Source: Diplocarpon mali
Lineage: Eukaryota; Ascomycota; Leotiomycetes; Helotiales; Drepanopezizaceae
DNA: 64,000 bases
Direction of reading: 5' to 3'
Assembly (NCBI GenBank): GCA_024741835.1
Contig: JAENRP010000044.1
Span: forward strand, 130,857 to 194,856
Numbering within the stretch: position 1 is the stretch's first letter; every line of letters begins with the position of its first letter. Below, in pieces: positions 38,047 through 48,416 of the stretch. The translations under genes and the position numbers were made by a program. The notes beneath the pieces are model-generated. The model made no database searches, was not told the DNA's origin, and saw nothing but the letters and a program-made list of their open reading frames with translations.

Positions 38047-39008
38047 ATGGCACCAAGTACTCCCTCCCCCTCCCCCTCCCCCTCACACAGGCAGCAGCAG
38101 CAGCAGCACCTAACCCTCCCTCGCCAGCACCGAAAGACACGCGGCCGGTGGTCATCTCCGGGCCATCAGGCGTCGGGAAGGGCACGCTGTACAAGCTCCT
38201 CCTCGCGCGCCACCCCTCCGTCTTCACGACGTCCATCTCGCACACGACGCGCGCGCCGCGGCCGGGCGAGGTGCGCGACGTCGACTACTACTACACCTCG
38301 ATGGAGGACTTCGAGGCCATGATCGCCGCCGGCGGGTTCGTGGAGCACGCGAAGTTCGGCGGGAACCGGTACGGTACGAGCAAGCGCATGATTGAGGAGG
38401 TGGGGAGGACGGGGAGGGTGGTGGTGTTGGATATTGAGATGGAGGTTCGTTTTTTTTTCGTTTTTTTTTTCGCCTTCGTACTTTTGTGCTGACTTTCTTT
38501 CCCCCTTTCTTGAATCTCTGCTCAGCCTGTTTCCCCGTTCTTCTCGTATAGGCTGAATACCATATCTATCTATATCCCCTGGCCTTCGATCCTCCCTCCT
38601 CCCTCTACTTCTCCTTCTGCTCTCTCTCTCTCTCTCTCTCTCTCCCCACCACCCAGGACTAATACCCCCTCCCAGGGCGTCAAGCAGATTCAAGCCTCCT
38701 CCCTCTCCGCGCGCTACGTCTTCATCGCCCCGCCCTCTTTCGCGGCTCTCGAGTCCCGCCTGCGGAACAGGGGCACCGAGTCCGAGGAGTCCATCCAGAA
38801 GCGCCTCGCCCAGGCCCACAACGAGATCGCGTATTCGAAGACGCCGGGCGTGCATGATATTGTCATCGTGAATGACGACTTGGAACGCGCGTATACGCAG
38901 TTGGAGGCCTTTATCTTTGGAGAGGAGGGAGAGGGAAGGACAAGCTCAAAACCCCAGGAGCAGAGTGCGAAGGATGGAGGGAAGGCGGGGGAGAGCGTGC
39001 TGGATTAG
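38047..39008 (+). CDS. GUK1: guanylate kinase
   Basis: Preferred model: exons 38047-38056, 38128-38444, 38676-39008, 219 residues, starting M-A-P-T-P-K-D-T-R-P. Visible motifs: P-loop ISGPSGVGKGT, the GMP-binding SISHTTRAPRPGE and DVDYYYTS, FVEHAKFGGNRYGTSK, VLDIEMEGVKQI, IAPPSFAALESRLRNRGTE and IVNDDLERAY. The enzyme phosphorylates GMP/dGMP to GDP/dGDP with ATP in the cytosol and is essential for GTP supply and glycosylation. The first coding exon is only 10 bases and the next intron (38057-38127) is CT-rich with CTAACC and GCCAG signals. The alternative is an unspliced start in the Pro-rich frame upstream, which would add a non-conserved extension. Intron 2 is unusually long for this window (231 bases, donor GTTCGT) and holds poly-T and (CT)n tracts. 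The C-terminus has a 30-residue disordered tail. Confidence 0.92.
38620..38645 (+). repeat. (CT)n tract within GUK1 intron 2
   Basis: About 13 CT units inside the 231-base intron, with further pyrimidine-rich sequence to the acceptor. Confidence 0.9.
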
Positions 39009-39436
39009 AAATGCTGTGCGAGGAGAGGGGGTGGTGAGGGAGGAAAACCTGCTGTTGAAGGTGGGTAGTTCAATTCCACGCAGCTCCCAGGTGGCCAGCT
39101 CCTGTAATTGCACATAAATAAGTCAAGCATTGCTTTGAAGTTCATAGTTTCACGCTCTAATTTTACATCCTACCGCCAAGCACACGAGGACCGAAACCAG
39201 AATTTGCTAGCAGTACTACAGAAACGAATTCTCACATGTTTGAGAAGACTGGTATTAAGCAAGGTGAAATGTGGGAGACGTCAGAATTACCGTAAAAATA
39301 AGTAGCAAAGTAGAGCCCTGCCGCGGGCAATTAGCGCTCTCCTTGGCCTGCTCAAGGAATTTCGACTCCCTCAGACGCTTTTCCCATGCCCGTTCGTCGT
39401 CCAACTATCATAACATCCCACTGCCCCGATGAACCC
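39009..39436. other. convergent intergenic region
   Basis: 0.43 kb between the stop codons of GUK1 and the septin gene. Nothing besides expected 3' UTRs. Confidence 0.65.
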
Positions 39437-40581
39437 TCAGTAGCCGTTCATGGTCATTCTTTGGGAATTTCTGCTCAACTCTCGGTCGGCTGCCGGGGAG
39501 ATAGGGCGACTACCGGTGTGGCCTGCTGCGCTGCTCTCTTTAAGAGCGAGAAGTTGCTTCGTACGGAACGTCTCATAGTGGATTTGGGATGTAGTTTCGA
39601 TCAGGTCTTGGAGATGTGTACGGGTGAGGAAATTGCGGAGGTAGACGAATTCGCAGTGATTCTCGTCCTCAACGTTGATCACTCCCCACCTGTTTTGGCG
39701 GCCGCGAACTTGCTTGCCTCCAACAATAATGGACTTCTCTGACCCTACTACGGCGAAAGGGATAATGTTCTGCAGCAGGTTAGTGCCGATTCTCCTATCC
39801 GCGATTAGTTACGCATACCTTTATCTGGGAATTCAAAGCACGCTCCTCATCATCGAATTCATCGGTCTCGTAAGGGTACATCTTGAGGTTGTGGAATGCA
39901 AACTCCTCCTTTATGCGCTCCTTGAAGGCACTTCTCTCCTCAAGCGTCAGAGAATCAGACTTGGCGATGACTGGGACAACATTGACAACATCCGAAAGCT
40001 TCTTCAAGACAACGATATCGATCGGCTTCAGGGCGTGGCCAGAAGGTTGAATAAAGAACAAGCAGCAGTGGATACGGGTATCTTGGATATATCTCTCACG
40101 CTGGGCTGTGAGTTCCTTGCGGAGGTACGCGGAGTGCTGGTCCTTGATATACTTGACAATTGGGTCCCAGCATCGGTCGTTGTTGACTTGGTCGCCATAG
40201 CCAGGTGTATCGACGATGTTCAGGCGCAGGCGGACTCCGTTCTCCTCAATGATGTGCGAGACGGTTTGAATCTCGGTGGTCGTTCGTACAGGCTCGTCGA
40301 CCGTGAGTCTTCCTTTCGAATCGATCAGATGCGAGGCAAAGATTGTGTTAATGAGAGTCGATTTTCCGAGGCCAGTTTGTCCTGCGAACGACTTAGGTCG
40401 CGCCTTTGAATATGAAGTGTTCACGCCTCAATGCGCTATACATACCAACACAGATAACATTGAACTGGAAACCGCGCTTCAAGAGTTTGCGCTCGATTTG
40501 CGACGTGATACTGTCGAAACCAACGTGACTGCGTGGGTACACTGACTGCTGGGTAGCGTTCCTATCCTGGATGGTTGCCAT
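39437..40581 (-). CDS. CDC10: septin, Cdc10 type
   Basis: Three exons: 40446-40581, 39819-40381, 39437-39769; 343 residues. G1 P-loop GQTGLGKS (46-53), G3 DTPG (103-106), G4 AKSD (185-188) and the septin-unique element around residues 240-290 (FAVVGSE, RWGVINVEDENHC, FVYLRNFLTRTHLQDLIETT). It starts with VGFDSITSQIERKLLKRGF, the polybasic membrane-binding segment. It lacks the C-terminal coiled coil found in Cdc3, Cdc11 and Cdc12, and its length is close to yeast Cdc10, so it is called Cdc10 (AspD in Aspergillus). Septins form filaments at septa, hyphal bases and branch points. The P-loop Gly46 codon is split by the first intron. Shares a 311-base divergent promoter with the bL32m gene. Confidence 0.93.
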
Positions 40582-40892
40582 TGTCAAGAAAACACTCGTG
40601 GAGTTGAAGCTCGTTTCCGTGGACGTGGATATGGGAGAGGGAAGAGGTTGAGTTCGAAGTCGTTCAGAGGGAATTGACCAGGAGGTTGTCTAGTCCCCTT
40701 GCGAATTAATGTGTCGCGCTGAGAATAGGGGAAGAGCCACCATAGCCACTAGTCTACTTTGAGTTTAGCAGGTGCAGGATCCCTGGCCGCCTCCAAGAAG
40801 CTTCAGAAAGATTGTCGGTTCGCGACTTGAACGATCCAGATTTCCGAGTCGAGCCATTTTGCACATCAACACTCGAGGTCCAAGCTGCAAGC
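40582..40892. promoter_or_regulatory. bidirectional promoter region of CDC10 and MRPL32
   Basis: Only 311 bases separate two divergent start codons, so both promoters and 5' leaders must overlap here. No named site was recognised. Confidence 0.6.
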
Positions 40893-41387
40893 ATGGCTGC
40901 GGTACACAGCTCGAAATTTTCGATACTGGCCTGTTTAATACCCCGAATTTCCTCCGCCTCAGTCTTCAGTGCTTCGAAATTCACGACGCAATCCTCCAGA
41001 CAGCTCTCTCTTCCGCTGCTCCCGTCATTTGCAATTCCCTCTGCCATACACCTCAATGTCCCGGGTCTACTAGAAGGAATATGGAATTCAGTACTGCGGG
41101 CTGTGCCAAAGAAGAAGACATCGCACATGAAGATTCGGTCGAGGATGATGGCGGGAAAGGCATTGAAGGATGTGACGGGATTGAATAAGTGCTCTGCATG
41201 TGGGCATCTCAAAAGAGCACATTTACTGTGCCCCTATTGCGTGTCTGGTATGAGGCGTCCCAGGTTCCATTATGAGGGTTGTGCTAAACAGTTTTCAGAG
41301 ATTAAAGGCATGTTTAGTGAAACCACTACGCAGTCGAAAATGGACAAGAAGGTAGATGCAGGGGAGAGAGGAGCAGAGGCGAAGTGA
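40893..41387 (+). CDS. MRPL32: mitochondrial 54S ribosomal protein bL32m
   Basis: Single exon, 164 residues from ATG 40893 (the frame is open further upstream but without another ATG). The first 70 residues are a Ser/Arg-rich presequence. The L32 core follows: AVPKKKTSHMKIRSRMMAGK, then a zinc ribbon CSACGHLKRAHLLCPYC with four Cys in CxxC pairs, and a Lys-rich tail. bL32m belongs to the mitochondrial large subunit. In yeast its presequence is removed by the m-AAA protease, and that cleavage is needed before ribosome assembly; whether this holds here is inference. No introns, unlike most neighbours. Confidence 0.93.
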   Translation: MAAVHSSKFSILACLIPRISSASVFSASKFTTQSSRQLSLPLLPSFAIPSAIHLNVPGLLEGIWNSVLRAVPKKKTSHMKIRSRMMAGKALKDVTGLNKCSACGHLKRAHLLCPYCVSGMRRPRFHYEGCAKQFSEIKGMFSETTTQSKMDKKVDAGERGAEAK

Positions 41388-41727
41388 AGAAGGATTCTGA
41401 AATGCCAGTTAAGAGTGCAAAATAGGTGGTAGATTCAGTTATCATGGATTGCCTTAAGCAGGTGTTACGGAGATTGGGTTATGGCAAGGGGAAATGTCCC
41501 GCGAGTGACGAGCATGTACAAATACCTGATGTACAATAAATGGAAAAAAATAAATAAAAAACTACTATGTTGAAAATCTCAAATGAAAGCCAGGATGATG
41601 TGTGGTGTTCACGCTGGGACTTCATGCCTCACTGTAGATTTCAACCCCGCCAAATATTGTGCTGCTGCAAATTCTCCTCACCAACCTTCCTTCGACTTCC
41701 TGACATGCCTTTCGACAACCGGTGGCA
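41388..41727. other. short intergenic region before SKI8
   Basis: 0.34 kb with MRPL32 3' flank and SKI8 leader. No ORF of note. Confidence 0.6.
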
Positions 41728-42809
41728 ATGGTAACTCATATCCCGCGTACTCATACATCCATAGCTAATAGAGTTTAGTCGAAACAATACCTCACAGCCC
41801 ACACAGTGGACAACGGCAAGTCAATCTACCCCTCTGCACCAGCTCCTGCTAAGTCGACCAAGCACACGTTACCGATATCTTCTCCCTCGCTGTAACACCC
41901 AGCCAGATTCTCTCTGCATCAGGCGCATCCTCAATTAAAATCCATTCCACAACCTCCCCAGACGTGCCCCTCGTCCAAACCCTCAACGGCGCACACAAGC
42001 TAGGATGCCACCATATCGTCACATCCCGCAACGGCCAGGTCGCAGCGAGCGCGGGCTTCGGCGGCGAGGCCAAGATCTGGAGTGTCTCTGAAACCGGGGA
42101 ATGGGTAGAGCAAGGCAAGATCGTCGACGGCAACAAGGCTGGCGAGATCTGGGCCGTGGCACTGAGCGAGGATGGGGGCTTCCTGGCAAGCACGACGTAC
42201 GATGGTCGGATCAATGTGTGGGATTTGACTGCGGGCAGGAAGAAAATCAGGGAGTATGAGACGAAGGGCAGTTTTGGGATGTGTATCGACATGAGCCGAG
42301 ACGGAAGGTATACTGCGAGTGGGCATGAAAATGGGGGGGTGTATGTGTTTAACAATGAAACGGGGAGGATGCTATACTCGCTGCCTGGTATATCCATCTC
42401 ACCTTCTCCATACCTATTTATACTGATAGGCGACTCAGGTTTGGTCAAACCCGTCCGCACCGTCTCCTTCTCCCCAGCGGCCAGCCGCCTCGCCGCAGCT
42501 GGAGATGCTCGAGTCATCGCACTATTCGACGTCCAGCACGGCGAGCAAGTCGCAAATCTTTCTGGTCACCAGGCGTGGGTTTTCTCGGTGGACTGGAGTG
42601 ATACCGGCGAGTATCTTCTCAGCGGGTCTTTTGGTGGAAAGGTCAAGGTGTGGTCTGTTGATCAGAAGACTTGTGTGGCGACGCATAGTGAGACGGACAA
42701 GTCGCTGTGGAGTGTGAAGTGGTTACCGAAGACGGGGAGGAGTGAGGCTTTTGCTACGGCTGGAGCAAATAGGAGTATCTCTCTGTACAGGGAGGCTACG
42801 GGTGGATAG
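41728..42809 (+). CDS. SKI8: Ski8/Rec14 WD40-repeat protein
   Basis: Four exons: 41728-41730 (the ATG alone), 41779-41815, 41863-42387, 42439-42809; 311 residues. The product starts MSKQYLTAHTVDNAHVTDIF and continues with WD40 repeats whose closing parts are visible: KIWSV, INVWDL, YVFNN, RVIALFDV, VKVWSV and NRSISLYREATGG. GCHHIVTSRNGQVAASAGFG and HSETDKSLWSVKWLPKTGRS are typical of Ski8. It is a subunit of the Ski complex that feeds mRNA to the cytoplasmic exosome, and in yeasts it also helps Spo11/Rec12 make meiotic breaks. Intron 1 begins directly after ATG; intron 2 has a GC donor; intron 3 is 51 bases, stop-free and frame-neutral. Convergent with CCE1. Confidence 0.9.
41816..41862 (+). 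other. GC-AG intron in SKI8
   Basis: Donor AACG|GCAAGT is the textbook GC-AG donor; branch TGCTAAG; acceptor CCAAG. Splicing joins HTVDN to AHVTDIF in phase. Without it a stop follows. Confidence 0.85.
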
Positions 42810-43446
42810 GAGGGTGGGTTGGGACAGGCGGAAGCCTCGATTTTATGTTCACATCTTCAAATGCGCTAGCCTGGGGGTGGAATCAAGCAGAGGAGATGAA
42901 TGGCATGCAGTAGCACTAGTAAACAGTAGCAACATAGCTCAAGAAAGCCAGAGCGCGAAGCTCTCTGTTGGGGGCAAAACATGGAGGACAAGCAGCAGAA
43001 TCCAGATTGAAACCCAGCACCCGGGCGCGAGGCTCGGCCTTGTACCTTTTGCTCCTTGGGAAAAACACGATTTACAAGTTTCTCTGGATTCTCATTTCAG
43101 CAACTGGCAGCTGTGTGTCAGTTCAAGCACGAAGTACGAGCAGGGGTTCTGGTAGCTGACTAACCCCATTTAGAAGCAGTAACACTAGCAAGATACTGGT
43201 GTCATTCTCCGTGAAGCCAGCAGCTCCGCCCTCTTCTCAAGAAGCTCAAGCCATGTGTAGGTCGCTTGGAGACATCGCGTTGATGGATCCTGAAGTTATT
43301 CAGTCTCCCACTCGGCCAGGTCTTACTGATTAGAATCAGTCATCTCCACATGGATCCACGGGCGCCATTTTCCTGTTCGGCTTGGAGTGGGTGACCTGTT
43401 CGATAGCCCCAGTAAATTCGCTGTAAGATAGAAAATTATACTAAGC
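42810..43446. other. convergent intergenic region SKI8/CCE1
   Basis: 0.64 kb between stop codons. ORFs here overlap SKI8's end in other frames and show no similarity. Confidence 0.6.
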
Positions 43447-44448
43447 TCACGGGTCTAGCAGAGCCTCGACACCATACTTCAACACAACCCTCTTATTCTC
43501 CTCCCACTGCACCCACGCCATACCCTGCAATAGACAATCAGCCAGATCATCCAACTTCCCCATCTTCTCGCCCTCCTCCTCGACGCGTCTCGGACCCTTT
43601 CTCCCCCCCGGCAAGCGATCCCATTTCTCTCTATACGCCCTCGCTATCTCCTCGACCCCGTCATTCCCCAAGCGCATCACATCTCCGCTCTCCAGCCATC
43701 CTCTCACCAGATCAATCTTGAGGCCTTTGTTTCTGATCTTGGCACTCTGGCTCTTCCTCACTTTCTTCTTGCCCTGCCCCGCTTCACATGGGCTAGAGTC
43801 TTCTTCCTCGATCCAAAAGGGCCCCACCTTGCCCGGCGCAACAGCGCGCACTTCTCCGGCCCAAACGCCCTCTTCTTTCAATGCACACAACGCGCCGTAT
43901 AAGATGCTCTCGAACATGTTGACACGGATCGTCCACTCGAGGATGTGCTTGCTTCCCATGCTGCGGAAGCGCTGGCGCTCGATCAGGATGTGCGTTGGCT
44001 GGGAAGGGAGAAGACGGTGTCGAAGGAGGGTGTAGGCTGCGCGCGAGAGCGTCGAGGGGTCGAATGCTTCTCTGGCCGGAGCAATTGTGGTGTCGGAGGT
44101 GGTCGGGGCGGTGGAGACGGCGAGGCGATGCCAGGCGTGAATTGATGGTAGGTCTTTTGGATTCGCTTTGCTAGTCCTCGTCCCGGGTAATACAATGCGC
44201 TTGGCAGGGGCGTCGAGGATACAATACGCCAAGTTGCGAATGCCCATATCGATGCTCAGGATCCTCGTCCCCTTGCTCTTCTGATTCAAGTCTTTAGCAT
44301 CTTGTGCGGGTGCAGATTGCACGAGGGAAATCTCATCGAGAAGTCGCCTGGAGAGGATTGGTTTCGTGCCAGAGCTTGAGATGCCGCATTTGAAAGCTAG
44401 TTGCTTCAGTTGGGTGAGTTTGAGTGTGCTGGGGAGCGAGAATGCCAT
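43447..44448 (-). CDS. CCE1: mitochondrial Holliday-junction resolvase Cce1/Ydc2
   Basis: Single exon, 333 residues. An N-terminal SAP-like helix-turn-helix (about residues 8-40, LTQLKQLAFKCGISSSGTK) precedes the RNase H-like Ydc2 domain. Catalytic acidic motifs are visible: ILSIDMGIRNLAY (Asp of strand 1), ILIERQRFRS (Glu), and KLDDLADCLLQG with the paired Asp near the C-terminus. Cce1 cuts four-way junctions in mitochondrial DNA and aids its segregation. A Glu/Lys-rich insertion around EEEDSSPCEAGQGKKKVRK (about 225-245) and a second charged segment near 290 lengthen the family core. The N-terminus is only moderately like a mitochondrial presequence. Absence of introns stands out beside its neighbours. 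Divergent from STS1 with a 2.3 kb gap. Confidence 0.9.
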   Translation of the reverse strand: MAFSLPSTLKLTQLKQLAFKCGISSSGTKPILSRRLLDEISLVQSAPAQDAKDLNQKSKGTRILSIDMGIRNLAYCILDAPAKRIVLPGTRTSKANPKDLPSIHAWHRLAVSTAPTTSDTTIAPAREAFDPSTLSRAAYTLLRHRLLPSQPTHILIERQRFRSMGSKHILEWTIRVNMFESILYGALCALKEEGVWAGEVRAVAPGKVGPFWIEEEDSSPCEAGQGKKKVRKSQSAKIRNKGLKIDLVRGWLESGDVMRLGNDGVEEIARAYREKWDRLPGGRKGPRRVEEEGEKMGKLDDLADCLLQGMAWVQWEENKRVVLKYGVEALLDP

Positions 44449-46749
44449 TCATGATTTTGGCTGTTGTTCGAGGTCTGCTGGGCGACGCGGAACGCGCTGC
44501 GAGATCGTGTAATGCGACTACTTGGGGTTAGCGTGATGAAAACACCCGCTTCTTTCTTGAGCGCTAGCAAGCTTTCCAGGTTGGTGCATCAAGTATTCTT
44601 CGCACGGATCCGACACTACTGAATTTGATCCTTGATCAGAATTATAGTCTGCTTGGACTGGACTTTGTTATTCATTCTTACCTGAGTCACGTCCGGTCTC
44701 ATTCCAGTTCGCATATACTATTCGTTTGCTTTTGAAGCTGTGGTTTGTTATTACGAACAAAAGCGAGTACTCTGCTGGTGCTTCCAAAGCAGAGTTGTCA
44801 GTGTATTATGTGAAAATAGCTAGTCTGGCCTTCTGGCATCAACCAAGGCCAATTTTGCGGAACTGCAGGAATTTCCTAGGAAAGAAGTTGGGAAGAGAGA
44901 GCCAATTGATGGGAAAACTACGACAAACGGCTCGATAGGCTGCGATCCTACTATTTGTGGAAGAAGAATCTGCGTATAACTACAACAAGAGTAGAAATAA
45001 TGCTTCTAGATAGTGTGAGCGACTAGACTTACACACTTTTCTATGTTTAGATGCCACATATAGCTGTGTTTATTCGCCAATATGCTATTGATAGCTTGTT
45101 AGGCTTGCCGAACTTCAAACATAGAACATTTACTCTTCGTCGGCCGGCTTCGACAAAGGGTTGATTTGCGCAAGTCAATGATTGATGGCTGCTTTTCCAG
45201 TTTCGTGACGTCCTGTAATCCAATTTTCAATACAGGATCATACTGTGGGAGCTTCCCGATGCTGGTTCTCGTTTCCGTGAAGCCTCATTCTCGAAGGGAA
45301 AAAAAGTCCCTGCTTACCAGGAATGTAGCGAGTAATGCTGTCTGCGAACCAACGCCACAAGCCGTGGACGGTCTTACAATAGCTCGTTATTGACGGCGTG
45401 GCAAGATGTACTACTGCTGTGTGATGAAAGACACACCAAGCAAAGTAATTGGAATACGCAAGTTATATGACGCCAAACAGTTCAGAAATATAAAAGCAAG
45501 ACCCCTTATCAGTTGTCCAGAAGACATGAGAAGAGCTAGCAGCATCTAAGGGCCCCTTGGCAGAACTCCCTTTAGGCAGGGGAATTTTAACAATTGACTA
45601 CCAATAGGTTTAGCCGGATGGTGTTGAAGCACGAGTAGAGTAACACGTGAGAAAAACCAATTCATCACGTCTACATGGAGTACACAAATGAGCTCTTTCT
45701 TACCTACCTACTGCTCCAAATGCCAAGGGTCATCATAGCACTGCATGCTCGGAGGGAATCCTATCCCAACCGTAGTTGGATAGTTGTGGCTAACAGACAC
45801 ACAGCACTCGTACTCCCGGGTCTCTATATTTGAAGTACAACTGTGCGGTGGATCAAAGAACCAGCTGAATAGTATCCCACGCCCGGAGAAAGAAAAATAC
45901 GCTTTTGCAGATAGAATGCTAAAAGCCGAATAGCTAGAAATCTGTCTGAAGAGTGACCTACGCGGCACGGGACTCTGATACTTTTTTTTTATAAAAATGT
46001 ATATATGCTCTATATTTGAGATTTTCAAACGTTGGGTTCGGTTCGCTTCCATGTCAACTGATTACCTTTCAGTGCATTTCCGCCATGGTTTCTATCTACC
46101 GCATTGGAAAATCAACAAGAATCAGGATAGTCTGAAACCATCCTGCCGCTCATTGAAGTTATGCTGAGTTCTGAAAGTCCCATTGCCTCGCCGTGCCGGC
46201 CGTTCATTGTTCCGACTCTTAGAAGAATGATATGCTTGGAGAATGATATGCTTGCAGATCCCGCCATCTTGCACACGAGAGACATCAAATACTGTCATTG
46301 ATTCGTTCTCCACTCCTGATATCCAGTCATCTCGTGTTTGACGTTGCGTTGTTGTTGCCGCTCCGATGGCTTCCTTGATTCATTGAGGGCCTGTCAGAGA
46401 TTCAGAGAGGCGGGAATTGAGACGAAGAGAACAGAAGGTTGACTCCAGAATAAAACATTTTTCGATGCTATCGCAATCGCATCCATTGCCCCCAGCGTGG
46501 CAATAATTATTCATTCTTAGTTGTCAAGGTCAGGATCCAAGTGCGGTGATTGTCTGAGTGTCGTCTGCAGAGCGAACCACTAATCTCGGCAATTTGTTGT
46601 AGCTTGCTTGGGTGGGCTAGGCCGACCTCGTACTTTCATGAACCACCGACTCTCGAGTCAACCTCTCAAACCTTCAACTTCTACATCACTCCGTACGCAG
46701 GTCTCAGTCTCGACCGCCCTCGCTGGAGCCTACAGTGATTGCTAACAAG
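44449..46749. other. 2.3 kb gene-poor region between CCE1 and STS1
   Basis: AT-richer than the flanking genes. No ORF above about 114 codons and none recognisable. A CA/TC-rich leader precedes STS1 (46620-46749). No terminal repeats noticed. Confidence 0.55.
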
Positions 46750-47732
46750 ATGAATGTTCTGCAACCAACACATCCGTCGTCCTTCAGCCAACACCCACTT
46801 CATCGCCACGACGCCCACCAAAACATTGGTAAGGAGGTACGATGCCTTTTCTGCCCCGTTTACTGACCTGTTCCCCAGTTGGCTCTCCCAATACACCCTC
46901 TAGGATGAGCCACCGCAAGCGAAAAGCCGAAGACGATGGCAACGATGATAATATGTCAATCTCACCCCAAGCATCCCCCGCCTTGGCTCCCCGATCCATC
47001 GCACGCCCTGCAAAGAAGTTCCGAGCCAACGAAGTTGCCGGTCGTCCTCTAGCTCTCCCTCGTCTGCTCGAAACACTAGATGCAGAATCTCTGCGATCGG
47101 TCCTTCAGACGATATGTGAGCGGCACCCCCAGATTGGCTCGGAGGTGGCCTCTTCAGCTCCCAGGCCATCGGTCAGTGCAACAGTCGAGGTTTTGTCATA
47201 TTACCAAGAGAAGCTACGGCTGTCGTATCCCGTGGAGGGTCCTGGGTCGGATTACGCCTACAACAGATCCAAGCAGCAGTTGAACGAGCTGATAGATGCT
47301 GTGGCCGATTTTACGCCTCACTACCTCCCTCCCAACGAGAACCAGACTACTGTATCGCTTACCTACCTCGACAACGCAACCAAGTTTATCCACGATCTTC
47401 CAGAATGGAACAGCCAGTCTCACCGACATCACAAGGACAACGCTTACGACGAGATCTCGAGGGCTTGGGCGCTAGTGATCAATGAGGCTTCCAAGCGGGG
47501 GGGAGGGTTCCAGCTACACTCTGGTCGATGGGATGAACGATTGGCGAAACACAACGAACAGAGCGGGGGTCGGATGCAGGTCGCTGCTCATGCTCTGTCA
47601 AGCCTTGGTTGGACAGGGGGACTGGGAGGTGGAATGGGTTCTGGAGACCCAAATTCGATCCGCAACCAACTACTCAATGGAACATACGGCCCTGGCTCGG
47701 GTACTATGCCGGTCCGAGTGGGGTTGTGGTAA
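46750..47732 (+). CDS. STS1: nuclear proteasome tethering factor Sts1/Cut8
   Basis: Exons 46750-46828 and 46879-47732 with a 50-base intron; 310 residues. The N-terminal 60 residues are disordered with a basic cluster SHRKRKAEDD and SIARPAKKFRANEVAGRPLA, matching the Cut8/Sts1 nuclear signal. The Cut8 helical domain follows: LPRLLETLDAESLRSVLQTI, CERHPQIG, DAVADFTPHYLPP, IHDLPEW and YDEISRAWALVINEA. The C-terminal tail is Gly-rich (GGLGGGMGSG). Sts1 docks proteasomes at the nuclear envelope and is itself short-lived in yeasts. The start MNVLQPTHPS agrees with fungal homologues beginning MNVL. An ORF in another frame past the stop (to 48021) is noncoding. Confidence 0.93.
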
Positions 47733-48416
47733 AGTACTGAGTAATGTTGTCCGGAACACGTACATAAGAACGGGGCTGAAGATCTTCAGCATGGGATTAG
47801 CGGGGATAGAAGGTGGTATTTCGCACAGTGGCGTCTTGTGTTTTACGATGCATTACCAACGGCATACTTACGAACCTTACGACGATTCCCCTTTCCTCGG
47901 CTCGTTGGTGGAGAATGCTTTGGGAGTTCGGCATTGGGATGGATTTCATAGTCTGCATTTGGGATTCCTTGAGGGGGGCTATGTAAGGCGTACATCCTTT
48001 TGTCAGATCGGGAAGGGTTAGTAGCTTTGACTAAGACTAATAGAAATTGAGCATATAATGAGCGTTGGTGGTGTGATGATGTGTAGTGATTCTCTCTTCG
48101 CAGTGAGATGTGTAACCCTGCGATCAGGTGAGGCCCTCTCCCCGTGGTTCGGTGTTGCGAGTATGCAAATAAGAGTGATTTCAGCGTTTGAATAGCGACT
48201 TGAGACAAGATTCAGCATTCTCCAGCCCATCGACGTTTTCCGATTCAGGTGTGGCGGTGCTAACACGTGACTATGGCTGAGTTTCGCGATATCGTGTCTC
48301 TGCCGACCTCGATTGTACGCGTTGGGCTGAGACGGTCCCCCACAACCGACTATTATCAACACCGATGCTCAATGTGACGCTGGATTGAGATAAATTTGCT
48401 TATCATCACCCCCAAG
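47733..48416. other. intergenic region STS1-RAD52
   Basis: 0.68 kb containing STS1 3' flank and RAD52 promoter/leader. No supported ORF. Confidence 0.6.

Noticed and set aside
38166..38855. 229-codon minus-strand Arg/Gly-rich ORF
   Set aside because: Antisense shadow of the GC-rich guanylate kinase gene and its intron.
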